Both the position numbers and the translations under genes were made by a program. The notes under the pieces are model-generated. The model searched no databases. It worked only from the letters and a program-made list of their open reading frames with translations, and had not been told where the DNA came from. A DNA stretch of 64,000 nt from Hofstenia miamia (taxonomy: Eukaryota > Xenacoelomorpha > Acoela): assembly GCA_004352715.1 (NCBI GenBank), contig SCFE01000005.1, forward strand, positions 2,840,011 to 2,904,010, read 5' to 3'. Positions 23,169-35,349 of this stretch are shown here, in pieces (positions within the stretch are counted from its first letter, which is position 1; each line of letters begins with the position of its first letter).

Positions 23169-26100
23169 TCATTAAGATTAGTAAGCAAACTTTTTATAGC
23201 ATGTAAGTTGTTACTTAGTAGATTATTTGGAAATGTATTTCCAAGAACTTGCTCTGTGCAATTCTATTTATAAATCAAATATTGGTGTAACTAGCTTCAA
23301 GTTTGTAACCGCAAGTTGATAAAGTTCAATAAATTTTACAGTGTTAAATATATGTAGTCACTCAGGAAAAACATTTGATTGTAATTCGCCTCACAATTGA
23401 TAATTGAAAATTAGTTAAAATAAGTTTTTACAATTTTATGTAGATAAAATACTCCGATGTCTATACGAAAGTTCCCCTCATTTCAAACAAAGCAAAAAAT
23501 AATCACCTTTTTTGTTTTTCACAATTAAATTGAATGCCCATAATTTCTGTACTAAGATGAATGACAAAGAGTGATCCGCATATATTTTTCATTTTCCATA
23601 CTCTTCCTATTATATGGTATTTCTAAATAAATTGTATTCTTAAATTAGAGACATTTTTAGTTTTGTATAAAGCTATAAATTCAGTAAATTAATATAGAAA
23701 TGTGTTATACTTTGAAAAATAAATATGTGGGAAGATTATAACATTGCTTTAGACTGCCTATGCTACATGAAGCTTAAGTAATTCTGAAGGCATAAAGCGG
23801 AAATTTAGCATAACTAATCATACAATTTGAAATTATAAATAATTTAATATTTTTTTATTGAAAATTTTATGTAAATGTTTATTAATTTTAATCATATTAG
23901 ATGGTCAATATTTGTGAATTATCTATAACTCCAAAAAGTTATTAAATAAAAGTTAGGCTGTCAATTTAGGGAAACAGTAATCCAGATAGTCAATATAGAA
24001 ATATAGGTGAACATTGCAGAAATACTTCATATGCAAGCAAAACCAATGCATTTGCCAACAAAATGTGTATTATTTTCATGGAAGTTATTGTAAACTAAAA
24101 TACAAATTTTATTGGTAACAATTTTGTAATATGAAATTTATTGTTAAATAAGTAAATAAAAGTAGTTTGAGAACTTGAGAGGTTACCAAAGTAAATTTTT
24201 CAAATTTAATAAGCTAAACAATTTCTGTCCAAAAAAGAAAGCAATATATTAGAAATATATATCCAGCATATACAAAATCTTGGGAGAATAAATATCTAAT
24301 AAATACATCAATCAATGTTGCAAAGCACATAACTACAAAAGGTATGCGCGATTTTCTAAACAATGCTCTGTAGTACTAAATAAATGAAATTTCATGTGAG
24401 CGTTTTTCAACTATTATTCAATTGATATGAATGCTGAAACTATTGACATCAGCAAATGAATATATTGAAGGAAAGCAACCTGAAAAAAATATACTTCAAT
24501 TATGTTTGACTAAAGTTTTCAATCATCAGCAGTGGTATGTATATCATCAATCATCAATTATCCGACCAAGTAAGAGGAGAGGCAAATTTAGAAAAAATTC
24601 ATCGAATTCTCAAGACAGCTCTTTTCAGAGAATATTATTACTAGTTCAATCATTTAAAGTACCTTTCAAATTTGTAGATAAAAATGGTGCTATATAAATT
24701 GAAATATGATATTATTATTATTATTACAATGGCTGTAACAACAAATAGTGAATTTAAATGGGTCTATTGAATTAGGATTTGTTTTACATCCTGATGCAGA
24801 TTTCTTTTCTGTATTAAACTCACCAGCATTCTTTCACACTCGTCATTTTCATAGCATTTTCTGCTCATTGTACATTTATCAGATATAGGTAAGCATCCCC
24901 TTTTAGTGACTATTGCAAAATATTGTGACCACGAAGTAAACTTTTCTCCGAATTTTCTCCGAAGACATTTAAGAATAAAAATATTAGAAAGTCTATATTT
25001 GATTCGTGCTTGGCAACTATATAGCTAATTATTTCACAAATATCCTCACAAAATGTACAAAAAGATATTTACATTACAGTTAAACATGCATAGGTCGGGG
25101 GCATCATTTTAGTGTAATTAGTTACTTGACGTAGTTTAATTAATATTATGAAACTTTAATCCCAGCCAAGATTTTCCTGATATTTTTTTTGTTTTACTAT
25201 CCTTGAGGTAGCACTTGGTAACGTTTTCGGGCTAAATAGGGCTTAGCCATGACAAACATGCCGAGTACGTTTACGAAGGTAAAAAAAATTGTGAAGATTT
25301 GTGTCAATATTAATGCAATAAAATTTCTTTGTGAATTGTATTTTTGACAATGTGTAGATCAGATTTTGAATAAAAAAGTATTTTAAATGAATAAATTGCA
25401 GCAACCGTTTCAAAGTTTACCTCTGTTATTTTTTGCATCGTCAAATACATTCGACTTTTGGTGATTACATGAATAGACTTCAGATTTTACTAGTTAAAGA
25501 ACTACTTAATTTACTTCAATTGGAAATAAATATTTTTTGCAATTTTCTTTAAATTTTTCTTGTTTTGTAGTAAATATTTATCGAAAGTCTTTCAATTTTA
25601 TATTTTTTAGAAAACATGCAATATTGTGATTACAATAATTCCATAAATGAACTGAATAAACTTACTTTAGAAAAAGACTTTCACTAAGTTTATTAAAATC
25701 CGTAAGACATAATAAGTTTGCATAACATTTTCATACCTTATGAAACTCAAAAGACAATAAATTGAGGACGTCAGTTTTTGCTTGTTTCTATTTTTCAATT
25801 ACTAGTTTTGAAAATAGTCATCTATACCTAAAGATTCTCACAGGCCTGAGAGTATTATGCTGGGCCTACAAGAGTTTATGCGGTTAACAAAAAACATTAC
25901 ATTAAAGCAATTCATTTTTAAAGTGTTTATATTTTTGACGAATTCGGAAATTAAATTCTTTGTAGAGGTTCATAACTTGCATAGAAAAAAGCTAATTTTA
26001 TGGTAATTTTAATCATATTATAATTAACATTTAATAAGAATTACATATCGAGATACATGTTAATCGAAAATTAAAAATGGTGGGTTCTTTGAACTGATAT

Positions 26101-26385
26101 TTGTTGAATTACTAATACTTCTTACACTATTTACAAAGTTACAATATGTTGGTACGTTTTCTAGAAAAAAGACATCGAAGTTAAAATAGGTAAGAAACTT
26201 GTTATCTATGCTGTGGGAATTTTTTATATTTTTGGTGAAAACACCAAGGCTAAGGAAAAACTACTATAACCCTAAATTCAAAGTTCACATCAAAATTGCA
26301 TCTATTTACCGTTATTTATCTAATTTCTACTCTTAACACCTTTGCCAATGCCTTTCTTTCATTATGTCTGTAATCCTTCTATTCA
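23169..26385. other. Non-coding stretch after the GPCR
   Basis: Apart from the GPCR 3' end, I see no supportable gene. An 88-residue open frame at 24,431-24,697 has no recognisable motif and ends just before (ATT)n at about 24,712-24,726, as the 3' tail of a retroposon might; evidence is too thin to call it. Confidence 0.4.
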
Positions 26386-29140
26386 TATCAGCAATGAAAA
26401 AATTAATAACCACTATTATATATTTCTTCTTATTAACTGTATACGGTATTGAAACTAATCCAGATCCGATTTTAACGTTTGAATAATATCATTTAATCCT
26501 AAGCTACGCAATGTTATCAAGAATAATCTAGGGTTAAATTTCGAAAGTCTATAGGGAGAAATTAATAATCCAATTAAAAATTCGCAATTTAAAAAACAGC
26601 CGGTAAATGCATTTTATTGTCTTAACAAGAATTCACTAATCAGTTCAATGAGCAATTATAAGATAAATTGTCTTTTGTTTGTTCTGAAAATAAAGATTTA
26701 ATGCTGCTTGCAGACTGGAACCTGAATTATTTTAACACTAATAAACTGTGCAAATTGACCTACTTTTAAATATATCCAATTTAAAATTGACTAATGAAAC
26801 TTTGACGACTAGAATAACATTTTTGGGTAGCACATTAATTGAATACATTGTGCTTTCTGAAACAAATACTGTCTTTATAATTTTTATTCATCCAAATGCC
26901 CTTTTTCTATCCACTACATTACATCTGTCGAGTTTTCTAGATGTGATTCATCTAGTAAAAACTAAAAAAACAGTGAAAAGGCTACTGATAATATAAATAA
27001 ATTTAAATTGGCATTCCCTTAAAAAATTGGCTTCCAGTATATTTTGCAACAAATTCAATTATAATATTGACTAATTTTTTGAAATTTTGAATTTTACCTC
27101 AACAAATTTTGTCCTGAATAGAAAGTAATGATTAATAAAATTCTCAGGCGAAATTCTAAACAAATCTTCATATAATAAACCTTGAATAACGGAAAAGTGT
27201 AAAGCTTTGATTTGTATAAAAAATATGGCATAGAGAAATTTTAAGAATTCCTTAACTCGTATAAAAAAGATAGAAAAATGTCTCCAACATTCAAAATTAA
27301 AGGGCGTACAAACAATACATTAGAAATGAACATGCTTGTCTGTCAAATCAAAAAGCAAAATAAAAGGTAATTCACGACATCAGTAATATTAAGAAACCTA
27401 AATCAAAGTCTATTGATGCTATTAAGAATTCATACGGAAAAATTATTACTGATGATTGTGAAATTTCTAACGAATTACACAAGACTTTTATTAATCTAGA
27501 AACATTCAAATAACCCCATCGTTAAGTCTGAAAGCAAATCGTCAAATTTCTTTAACCCTGAATTTTGTTTCAGTTTTACAATAAGTTTTGAAACTTTAAA
27601 GCAATTATACAGCTTTACCCTAACAAATCAAGCGGGCTTTCTATAATTCTTTCGTGCGCACTTAAAATCATTGCAGGTATTATAGAAATTCCCCTAAATT
27701 TCATATTTAGAGAATGTATAAAAAATAATTACTTTCCGGATTATTTAAAACTTGCTCATATCACTCCTATTTTTAAGAAAAACGATCTGTCTCATGCCAG
27801 GAATTATCAACCAATTTCAATTACTTCTCCAATACATGGCAAAATAACGGAACATCTCAATAAGTACAGCCTACTATCAAATCTCAATTTGGATTTCGTA
27901 AAGAATTTTCAACTACTGATGCTTATTAAATGCAACAGAAAAATGGAGATCATTATTGGATGCAAATAAATTCGTAGCTATTGCCTGCATAAATCTGTCT
28001 AAAGCTTTCGATTGTATTGATTATAACATATTAATAAATTATCCAATATGGGATTATCTAGCAGTAGCAGAAATTTGATGACTAGCTACTTGAAACATAG
28101 ATTTCAGAGAGTCAAAGTAAATAATGTATTTTCTGATTGGCTACCTGTTAGCAATGGTGTTCTTCAGCTGAAATTTTTAGACCCTTCTTTTCAGTATATA
28201 GGTAAACGACCTACATGCGATAACTGACTGTAATTTAATTCAATATGCGAATGATATTTACGTATTCAACGATAATAAATCGATGTATTTATCAATTGAA
28301 TGTTGCACATAATTAGAACAAATTTTCAGCAAATTTTAACATGTATAAGTTACTCATAAATGAAAGGACACTACATCTCATTACGATGTTTCAGCAGTAA
28401 ATCTGAACCTTAATAATATTAAGGTTCCAACTGTAGGCAATTTTAAGTATTTAGAAGTATATTTTGAGTTGAACCTGAATGTTGCATTTCACATTAATGT
28501 CATAGAACAAAAAATGGCTATTGGTATAAGAATTATGTACATGATAGTAATGAAATTACCAGCATGCGCCATAATCCAATTTTTCCAATCATTAATTATG
28601 AGTTATCTAAGTTATGCAAATATATTATTTACTGATCTAAAATATGTTTTTCATAGAAAACTCGATATCCAATTAAAATAGGTTCTAAATGTTTCAAACA
28701 AGAACTTTATTTCTATGTCTATTCTTTTTCAAACCTAAGACAGTTAATTATATTGAACACAATGGTAAACCTTTTTAGGCTCATAAAAAATCACCGCCTT
28801 ATAATACTATTTCAATGCCTGGTTTTGTTCATAAGAAACATTCCATATCAAGACACTTTACTTGCGCTAAACATAAAAAAATGTTTTGAAGCAATCATTC
28901 ATTAACACACTGCAAGCTTTTGAAAAGCACATGGCTAGCATACAAATTCTCGATTAATCATTATACAGTATCACATTATTGAAATCTTATAAAAATTTAA
29001 TCCTAGCCTGGTAGATTTATTGAATACATGGTTTTGTTCGATTGTAGTATTTGCATAATGTTTGTAAATTTGTTGCGCTATTCAGATAAATTACCAGTTA
29101 ATATTTATTTGAATAAAGAATATCTTATCTTATTTTATGT
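26386..29140 (+). mobile_element. Decayed Jockey/CR1-like LINE (endonuclease side to 3' tail)
   Basis: The 5' part has a GIETNPDP motif (26,446-26,468), a decayed form of the IE-NPGP motif found at the start of many LINE ORF2 proteins. The reverse transcriptase motifs follow in the right order: FPDYLKLAHITPIFKKND (to 27,788), NYQPIS (27,802-27,819), QFGFRK (about 27,884-27,902), NLSKAFDCID (27,991-28,020), a VNDL then QYANDIYVF block (about 28,205-28,263; usual form YADD), and a later IN--KT-like region. Frames change repeatedly and stops interrupt, for example after the FGFRK block. The element seems to end in a TATCTTATCTTATT tail near 29,110-29,135, typical of CR1/L2-type tails. It is inactive. 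Confidence 0.75.
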
Positions 29141-29737
29141 TGTTTGTAAACAACATTTGCAAGAAAATTTTATAATAGAACATTTTGGACTAAAATTATA
29201 ATGTGTGCAAAAGTAAGAACTACTAGAAGTGCAGTAATGTAGAAAAAAGTGTAAACTACTTAATTTAAATTATTCAGTAATATTGGCTAGCCAGGCATAT
29301 TTTTGCAACATAAATAATAGCATATTACAAATGTAGTGTATGTTCACTATGTTCTTGAAAATAGAGATAAAAGCGATGCTCAATTTTCTTTATTTATATG
29401 AAATGAATTCTGATATATTACATGAGATTGAGAAAGAGTCATTTCAAACACATCCGGTGTCATAGTTGTGAAGGTAGTCTCCACTTACACATAGTCACTA
29501 AAATTTATTATTTATGAATTCTATGTTTTTACAAATAGTGATTGGTTGTAGCAAACATTATGATTATCTTGGCTTCGAAAGTTTAATGGCGTTCAGCAAT
29601 TAAGTTGTTTGTTTTTGATTTTTCATTAGGTTTGTTATATTTTATTTACTTGTTGTTCCATGATTTGCCCAATTATTTAATTTTTTTCTTTAATGAAACT
29701 TATTGGTTCTTCTTTTATACCTGGATGGAGCTTGTTT

Positions 29738-30786
29738 CGGAGTTGAAATCGGTTTGGCAGAAATGACGGTTCAGTTCGGTTTCGGGTACAAAATCGGGTA
29801 CGGTTTCGGGTAAGCCCATATGTTCCGGAAAAAACCCTGCTACTTCAAAGTGCCCTAAGAAAGACTTAATTCAATAATTATTTATTCATTTATTCATGCC
29901 GTTTGCATGCTAAGTTTTTTTGGAAACAGGTCTTTATTAGCATAGCTGCAATTATAATTAACAGTTGACATTAATGCTGGCGCATTCAAAATAGCAATAG
30001 CGAACTTATACTTAGCTTGTATAATATTGTATAACTATAGTTAACAATGTGTAATTTTATTGCAAGTGAAAGCTTTGGGTCTAATTAGATGATTACATGA
30101 ATCGTGCCACGTTAATTAAGTGGCTACCGACACTGTGTTTTTGTTCAGTTGATTCGCAGCTAAGAATTTCATGGATTATTACGTTCCAAAATATCAAAAA
30201 CCTTACCGCAATGTCAACAAATAATATTCTATTTATATAATTATATATTTTTAGAATACGAATTCACTTTTTTACCTTAATTTATTGAAATGGTAGACGC
30301 TGCTAATGTATGTGAGACCATTTCCCGAATCGTATTTTTATAAATTTCAAAAAACCAAGGTTTTAACTGGTATTTTATCATATACAGACAGTGATGTTTT
30401 CAGATAATTGTTTTAAAATATCCATATCTATCTCAACCGGTTTCATGTTGATTCATCTTTTGACATTTAAAGGATTGTTATTGTTTGTATTTACAAAAAT
30501 AGTAAGAATCAGTTCCTTTGACATTATTTCTAATATTCATTAGATTTCTGTTCCTATCAGGAAACAACCGAAGAGCGGCCTGTAATATTATAAGCAGTGC
30601 ATTAAATGTCTGAAAGGAAAACAATACATTATCATTTGTTTGAAATTTTGAAAATCACTTTGCCGTTTGGCATTTCGGGTAGGATTCGTATAAGATGCAG
30701 TGCATTTTAGGAAATCTAGGGTACATTCGGTTTCGGGTACATGTTTAAAAAATCGGTTCCAAATTTTGTACCCGATTCCAACTCTG
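29738..30786. mobile_element. hAT-like non-autonomous element 1 (1,049 bp)
   Basis: Left terminus CGGAGTTGAAATCGG and right terminus (reverse complement) CAGAGTTGGAATCGG form a 15-bp inverted repeat with two mismatches. They are flanked by an 8-bp target duplication, GCTTGTTT at 29,730-29,737 and GCTTGTTC at 30,787-30,794. An 8-bp duplication with CAGAG termini is diagnostic of hAT transposons. Next to both ends lie degenerate TTCGGGTAC/CGGTTTCGG words in mirrored orientation, which can fold on each other. There is no coding capacity. Confidence 0.75.
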
Positions 30787-31410
30787 GCTTGTTCAATAAA
30801 TCAATTGTAAATCAGTAAGCTGTTTAATCACCACCCAGTCCATGAAGCCCTATCAGCTCTTCAATATATTACCACAGGTCACGCCAACGTTATGCATAAT
30901 TTTCTAACGCCGACGCTGCTACAAACACAAACCGACTTAAGCATCATACAATTTCTGAAATAGTGAGCTTTTCTATTATTTTGTAAATTATTTATTTTAC
31001 ACTTAAATTACGGCGATATGTTTTTAATAATCCCTATTTTTTCCTCATTCTAATGCTGTTTTTTTTACCCCCGGTAGGTTAGAAACAAAATTTAGTCTAG
31101 AAAAATTACAATACATTTTCTGAACTAGAAAATCAACAAAATTTTGAATCACAACTCAGAAAAATTGTAAAATTTCCACAACCAAACATATGTTGACATT
31201 TATTGAAGCTATTATCATGGCTCTATTTCTTAATAATATCACAAAATGAATTGCAAAAGTATTACTCCCTGAGTTTTATGTTATCGACAGCTTGTATACC
31301 ATTTGGTACACGTTGAATAGCTCTACAATAATGATAATTTTGAAATTTGGGATTTCACTAACTAAATCATTGCTAGAAGTGAAAATGTAGTTTATAAAAT
31401 CTCGTCTGTT

Positions 31411-32672
31411 ACAAAGATGGAAAAGCATCGAATCCCGAATAGGTTCGGTTCGGATCAGATAAGGATCGGATTTCCACTTTGAGAAAAATTCGAATCTGCT
31501 TCGGATCCAAACATTTTTAAAAATTGTGTCTTTGTACAGTTTATACATTACGCACATTTTTTACATTGAATCTCACTTAAAGTTGTTAATAATCTCAATC
31601 TAAGCGAAATTTTGAAATTGAATTTCATTGTTCATACAACAGGTTCCGTGTTATTCTTTCCAACAACTTATAAAATTGGTGACGAATACTTTAAATCTGA
31701 AAATGAGATTCATGTTAGCTATCACATAACGAAAAAATTGTAAAACAACCAAAAACATTTGTTTGTATAAACTTGCAAATGGAAGAGCAGAATTCTGAAA
31801 AAGACTACCTAAAATGTATTTCTATTATGAAACGCAAAGAAGCACGTGGAATCCCTTAGCTTTTGCAAAACAACAAAAAATGTAATGATAGTAATGTAAT
31901 TTGGGATGCCCTTCAATCTAAAAATCTCATATAAATTGCATTATAGGCAACTAATAATACCCAGATAAACTTAGTCTTCAAAAGATTCGTGATTATTATA
32001 GTCACGAATTCAAATATTTATGGAACCATACCTTTCGGCATGCCAATTGTAGGGTATTTGAAATCTTTAATCCAATTTATTATGCGATTTGAATAAAATT
32101 CAAAATTTAAATTTTAACTCAAATTTTGTTTGAAAAATTAACTTTTCTATTACCGATTTTAATAGATTCTACAACAATTTTTTGATGTCTTGCAATATAA
32201 ATTTTTGCATTGTTCTTTAAATTGCCATTATTTGTACTATTTTTGTTTTCATCGCCATAGCTGTAATTTTGAAGTAAATTTATCTTGTTATTTAAAACAA
32301 GTTCAAGTCATTGTGACATTACAAAATAAATTTTGGATTTGGACATAATAAAATTAATACAGGAGGGAATACAATAAGAAACTCAACAATTTAAACTCTA
32401 TAAATATATTATGATTACAGTTGATAACAATTTTAGGAATTAATTGCTACAAAGCTTACAAATAAGTTGATTAGCATGCACTATTGTATAGGTCCATTTT
32501 GATCTCAAACGTTGAAGCACTTAGAATTTTCTATTCACATTTGAAAAAACAAATATTTTTTAAGTCCATGTTTATTTATTGTTAAAATACTTATTTAATG
32601 TCGGATCCAAAACCAATATTCTTTTAAAAATTCTGATCGGATCTTAAAATATTTGTTTGGATTCCATCCCTG
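31411..32672. mobile_element. hAT-like non-autonomous element 2 (about 1,262 bp)
   Basis: The right end, reverse complemented, reads CAGGGATGGAATCC. The left end reads ACAAAGATGGAAAAGCATCG then AATCCCGAA, a decayed version of the same terminus. Flanking bases are CGTCTGTT (31,403-31,410) and CGTCTGTA (32,673-32,680), an 8-bp target duplication with one mismatch. Mirrored GGTTCGGATC and GATCCGA words lie just inside the ends. The interior is non-coding. Confidence 0.7.
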
Positions 32673-32748
32673 CGTCTGTATTAAAATTGAGGTTTGAAGA
32701 AATTGCCTCGAATTTTACAGCAATGGCCTCCTGCCATACACCATTTTG

Positions 32749-33153
32749 CAGGGCTTCCAAAAACTGAAACCCAGAGGCTGAAATGGGCCGAATATTCAGG
32801 TTCAGAAACCTCTATACTCCGCTCGAATCTTACCCGTCAATTTAAATTAATGACAACCTGGTCCATTTTTATAATTGTTAAAAAAATTTTCTCAAAATTT
32901 TCCGTTTCCTACTCCAAAAATTGCTAGGTAAAAAACTTTTAGTAAAATGTACACACTGAAATTGAAGATTTTAAGATTATATTTAGAAGATTGCATAATG
33001 CTAATGTAAAACTTCAAAATGTTTCAACATGGTTCATACCTTATGTAGCATTCACTGTATCTACGTTTACTTATATTCACTGTTTAAATGTCGACCCATT
33101 TTTTACTTGCTTCGGATCAAGCCCAGCACGGCATTGCTCAAACCCTGCCCGCC
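32749..33153. mobile_element. hAT-like non-autonomous element 3 (about 405 bp)
   Basis: The left end is CAGGGCTTCCAAAA. The right end, reverse complemented, has CAGGGTTTGAGCAATGCC, preceded by a few extra bases (GGCGGG). Flanks are CCATTTTG (32,741-32,748) and CCATTTTC (33,154-33,161), matching at 7 of 8 positions. Cryptic GGCCGAAT and GTCGACCC-type words sit inside. The offset at the right terminus makes the exact end uncertain. Confidence 0.5.
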
Positions 33154-33470
33154 CCATTTTCTCTGGTTTCACACATTTCCCTTTTCTAGATAAGAATTTA
33201 ATAAGTTTCCTTTGAATATCGCTATTGTGCCTCTGACCTCGTTTGCATCTACAGAGATTTTAATACTGCTGCAGTTTAACTTTTGAAAGCAAGTGGAACT
33301 TAAGTTTTAGTGTAGATGATTAATAACACCATGCAGCAATGTTTTCGTTTTTCATGTGACTAATGTTCTTTTTTTGTAAGTTTCAAACATTTAATCATCC
33401 AATTTTTACGAATCAAAAGTTACAATAAGGAATGTTTGGCTTGGAATATTTGTTTCACTCATACGCAAAG

Positions 33471-33546
33471 CTCCCAACAGCACTGCTGTTAACAGCTGCA
33501 AGCTGTTACAGCAAACAGCAACCAAGTGCTGTTTAAAACAGCAAAT
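33471..33546. repeat. Cluster of CAGC/GCTG words forming overlapping hairpins
   Basis: Within about 75 bases, AACAGC or its complement GCTGTT occurs around eight times in both orientations, including the palindromic AACAGCTGCAAGCTGTT. Several alternative hairpins can form. No gene is associated. Confidence 0.6.
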
Positions 33547-33869
33547 AAAATTCACGGATTTTGGCATATAATTTGTGTTCACACTCTTTCAATATCTTTC
33601 AATCCCTTCAACAACACATCAAAAACGGTCATTGATAAAAATAGTTACAACCACAAGTAAATCAACAAAGCACATTGATAGAGGGTGTCTTAACGTATCA
33701 ATTATATTTTATATTTGGAAACTCATGAATATTAATTTATTATCATGACTCATTTAGCAATAACTTTAAATTTCTCGCTCTTTATCAACTTGTAGATTGG
33801 ATGATCAACTTTTTCATTTGGTACAATGTTCAAAATATTTACAAAGTATCGAGAATTATATAATTAGAT

Positions 33870-34400
33870 GCTTCATAGTGCTGGCATCTTGATTCTTCTT
33901 CTGCCTTAATTGACCTTATACTACATCGTGCTCTTCGTTGTGTCTACTCTTCAAATTCCTCTTTTGAAATTTTTCTTTTTCAAGCCAAACTTCTTCCAAT
34001 AAATCTTTACTTAAAATAACTTGATCTTATTTTTCTTAACAAATTACTTATTGAAAGCTAGGACTTTGATGTTAATGAATATCATTTTCCTCAAGCACCT
34101 TTAATTCTCGTTCATCCAAATATCTATCTTTTAAATCTCCTTTATTAAATCAAAATCATCCCATAACTGCTTTTTTTCGTATAATTCCTCTAGTTAATTT
34201 CATATTTCAAAATCTAGATATTGATCGTTGGGCATGTCTTTTTAAATTTAAATCTAATATCCTAACTTTTCTTTTAAACTCTTTGATTTCTTCTGGAATC
34301 TTATGTAAATGTAATCTCTTTCCATTGTGCAATGTCACAAAAAACCTTACTTCCTCTAGTATTCTCATTATTTTGTTTTTGTATTGTTATACACTTTAAA
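33870..34400 (+). mobile_element. Possible C-terminal fragment of a non-LTR retrotransposon ORF
   Basis: The plus strand encodes a broken series that resembles the region after the reverse transcriptase in some LINEs: HRALRCVYSSNSSFEIF followed by QAKLLPINL, and further on a DRWACLFKFKS segment. Stops and frame changes separate them. The resemblance is to the LHR-ALR--------LL-----LP pattern only, so the family is uncertain. Confidence 0.4.
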
Positions 34401-35349
34401 GGTAAAATCCATTATTATTAATATAGTCAATACAATCAGACGACTTGGTGCCATTTTTACTACTGCATTTTTTCCATGTATTCTTGTTTTTTGTATTCGC
34501 ATCGAAGTTCCTGTTTAGTTTTAAAAAGCTTCTTTAAAAATACATTGCTTTCCTTTAATTATGCTTAAAAACAATTTCATTGTCTCCTATCATGTAGCGT
34601 GTTTTAACATTATCCAAACCGTCAAAAACCCCAGCGTACGCCCCTGCTCCTATCCATACAATCGTGGAGCCTATTTACGATTTTTTTCTATTGTATCTAA
34701 TAACTATTTAAGAAAATATCGAAGCTGATAACAGCAAAAGGATTGCAAAGTTGAGAAACTGGAAAATTTGTATTTTACATTTTAAACTAAAACCATATGT
34801 AGCAATATGAACATGAAAATATAACATAAACGAAATCTACGAAATATTTCTCAGCGTAGAGTAAGGAAATAAAACCTCCTGTTATGGTATCCACTTTGAT
34901 TGAAATAATTTGTATTTTATAACTGCATTTTAATATCTTAATAACTTTGTGAACTAAGTACATATACGTGCAGGTACTTAAAAATGATTCTGTAAATATT
35001 AAAAATACTTCAAAATTTCACTATATGTTAAGCTAAACTAAAACTGATACTGAAATGTAAAAAAATTGTTCTTCCCATCTTAAATGAAAACGGACGACTA
35101 GATTGTTAATATATTTTTTGCTTAAAAATCAAATGAAACATTTGGACATACTGATGAAACTTGAATGTCATTTAATAACAGACTTAGTAAAATACACTTA
35201 AAAACATTATATGTAAATGCCAGCCTTGTTAAAATATAGGCTGAAAGAATTTTAAAACGTAAACCTCATATTTAAATAAATTAACAAAATTAAAAATAAC
35301 TAAATATATAATTTATTACACCTTATTAAATATAGATAGGTATTGAATA
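34401..35349. other. Non-coding stretch and malate dehydrogenase 3' flank
   Basis: No gene seen. On the minus strand AATAAA at 35,312-35,317, about 33 bases after the malate dehydrogenase stop codon, is a probable polyadenylation signal. Confidence 0.5.

Noticed and set aside
24431-24697. 88-residue ORF ending before an (ATT)n run
   Set aside because: Basic and Ser/Gln-rich but without a domain, splice context or conservation evidence; could be a retroposon tail.
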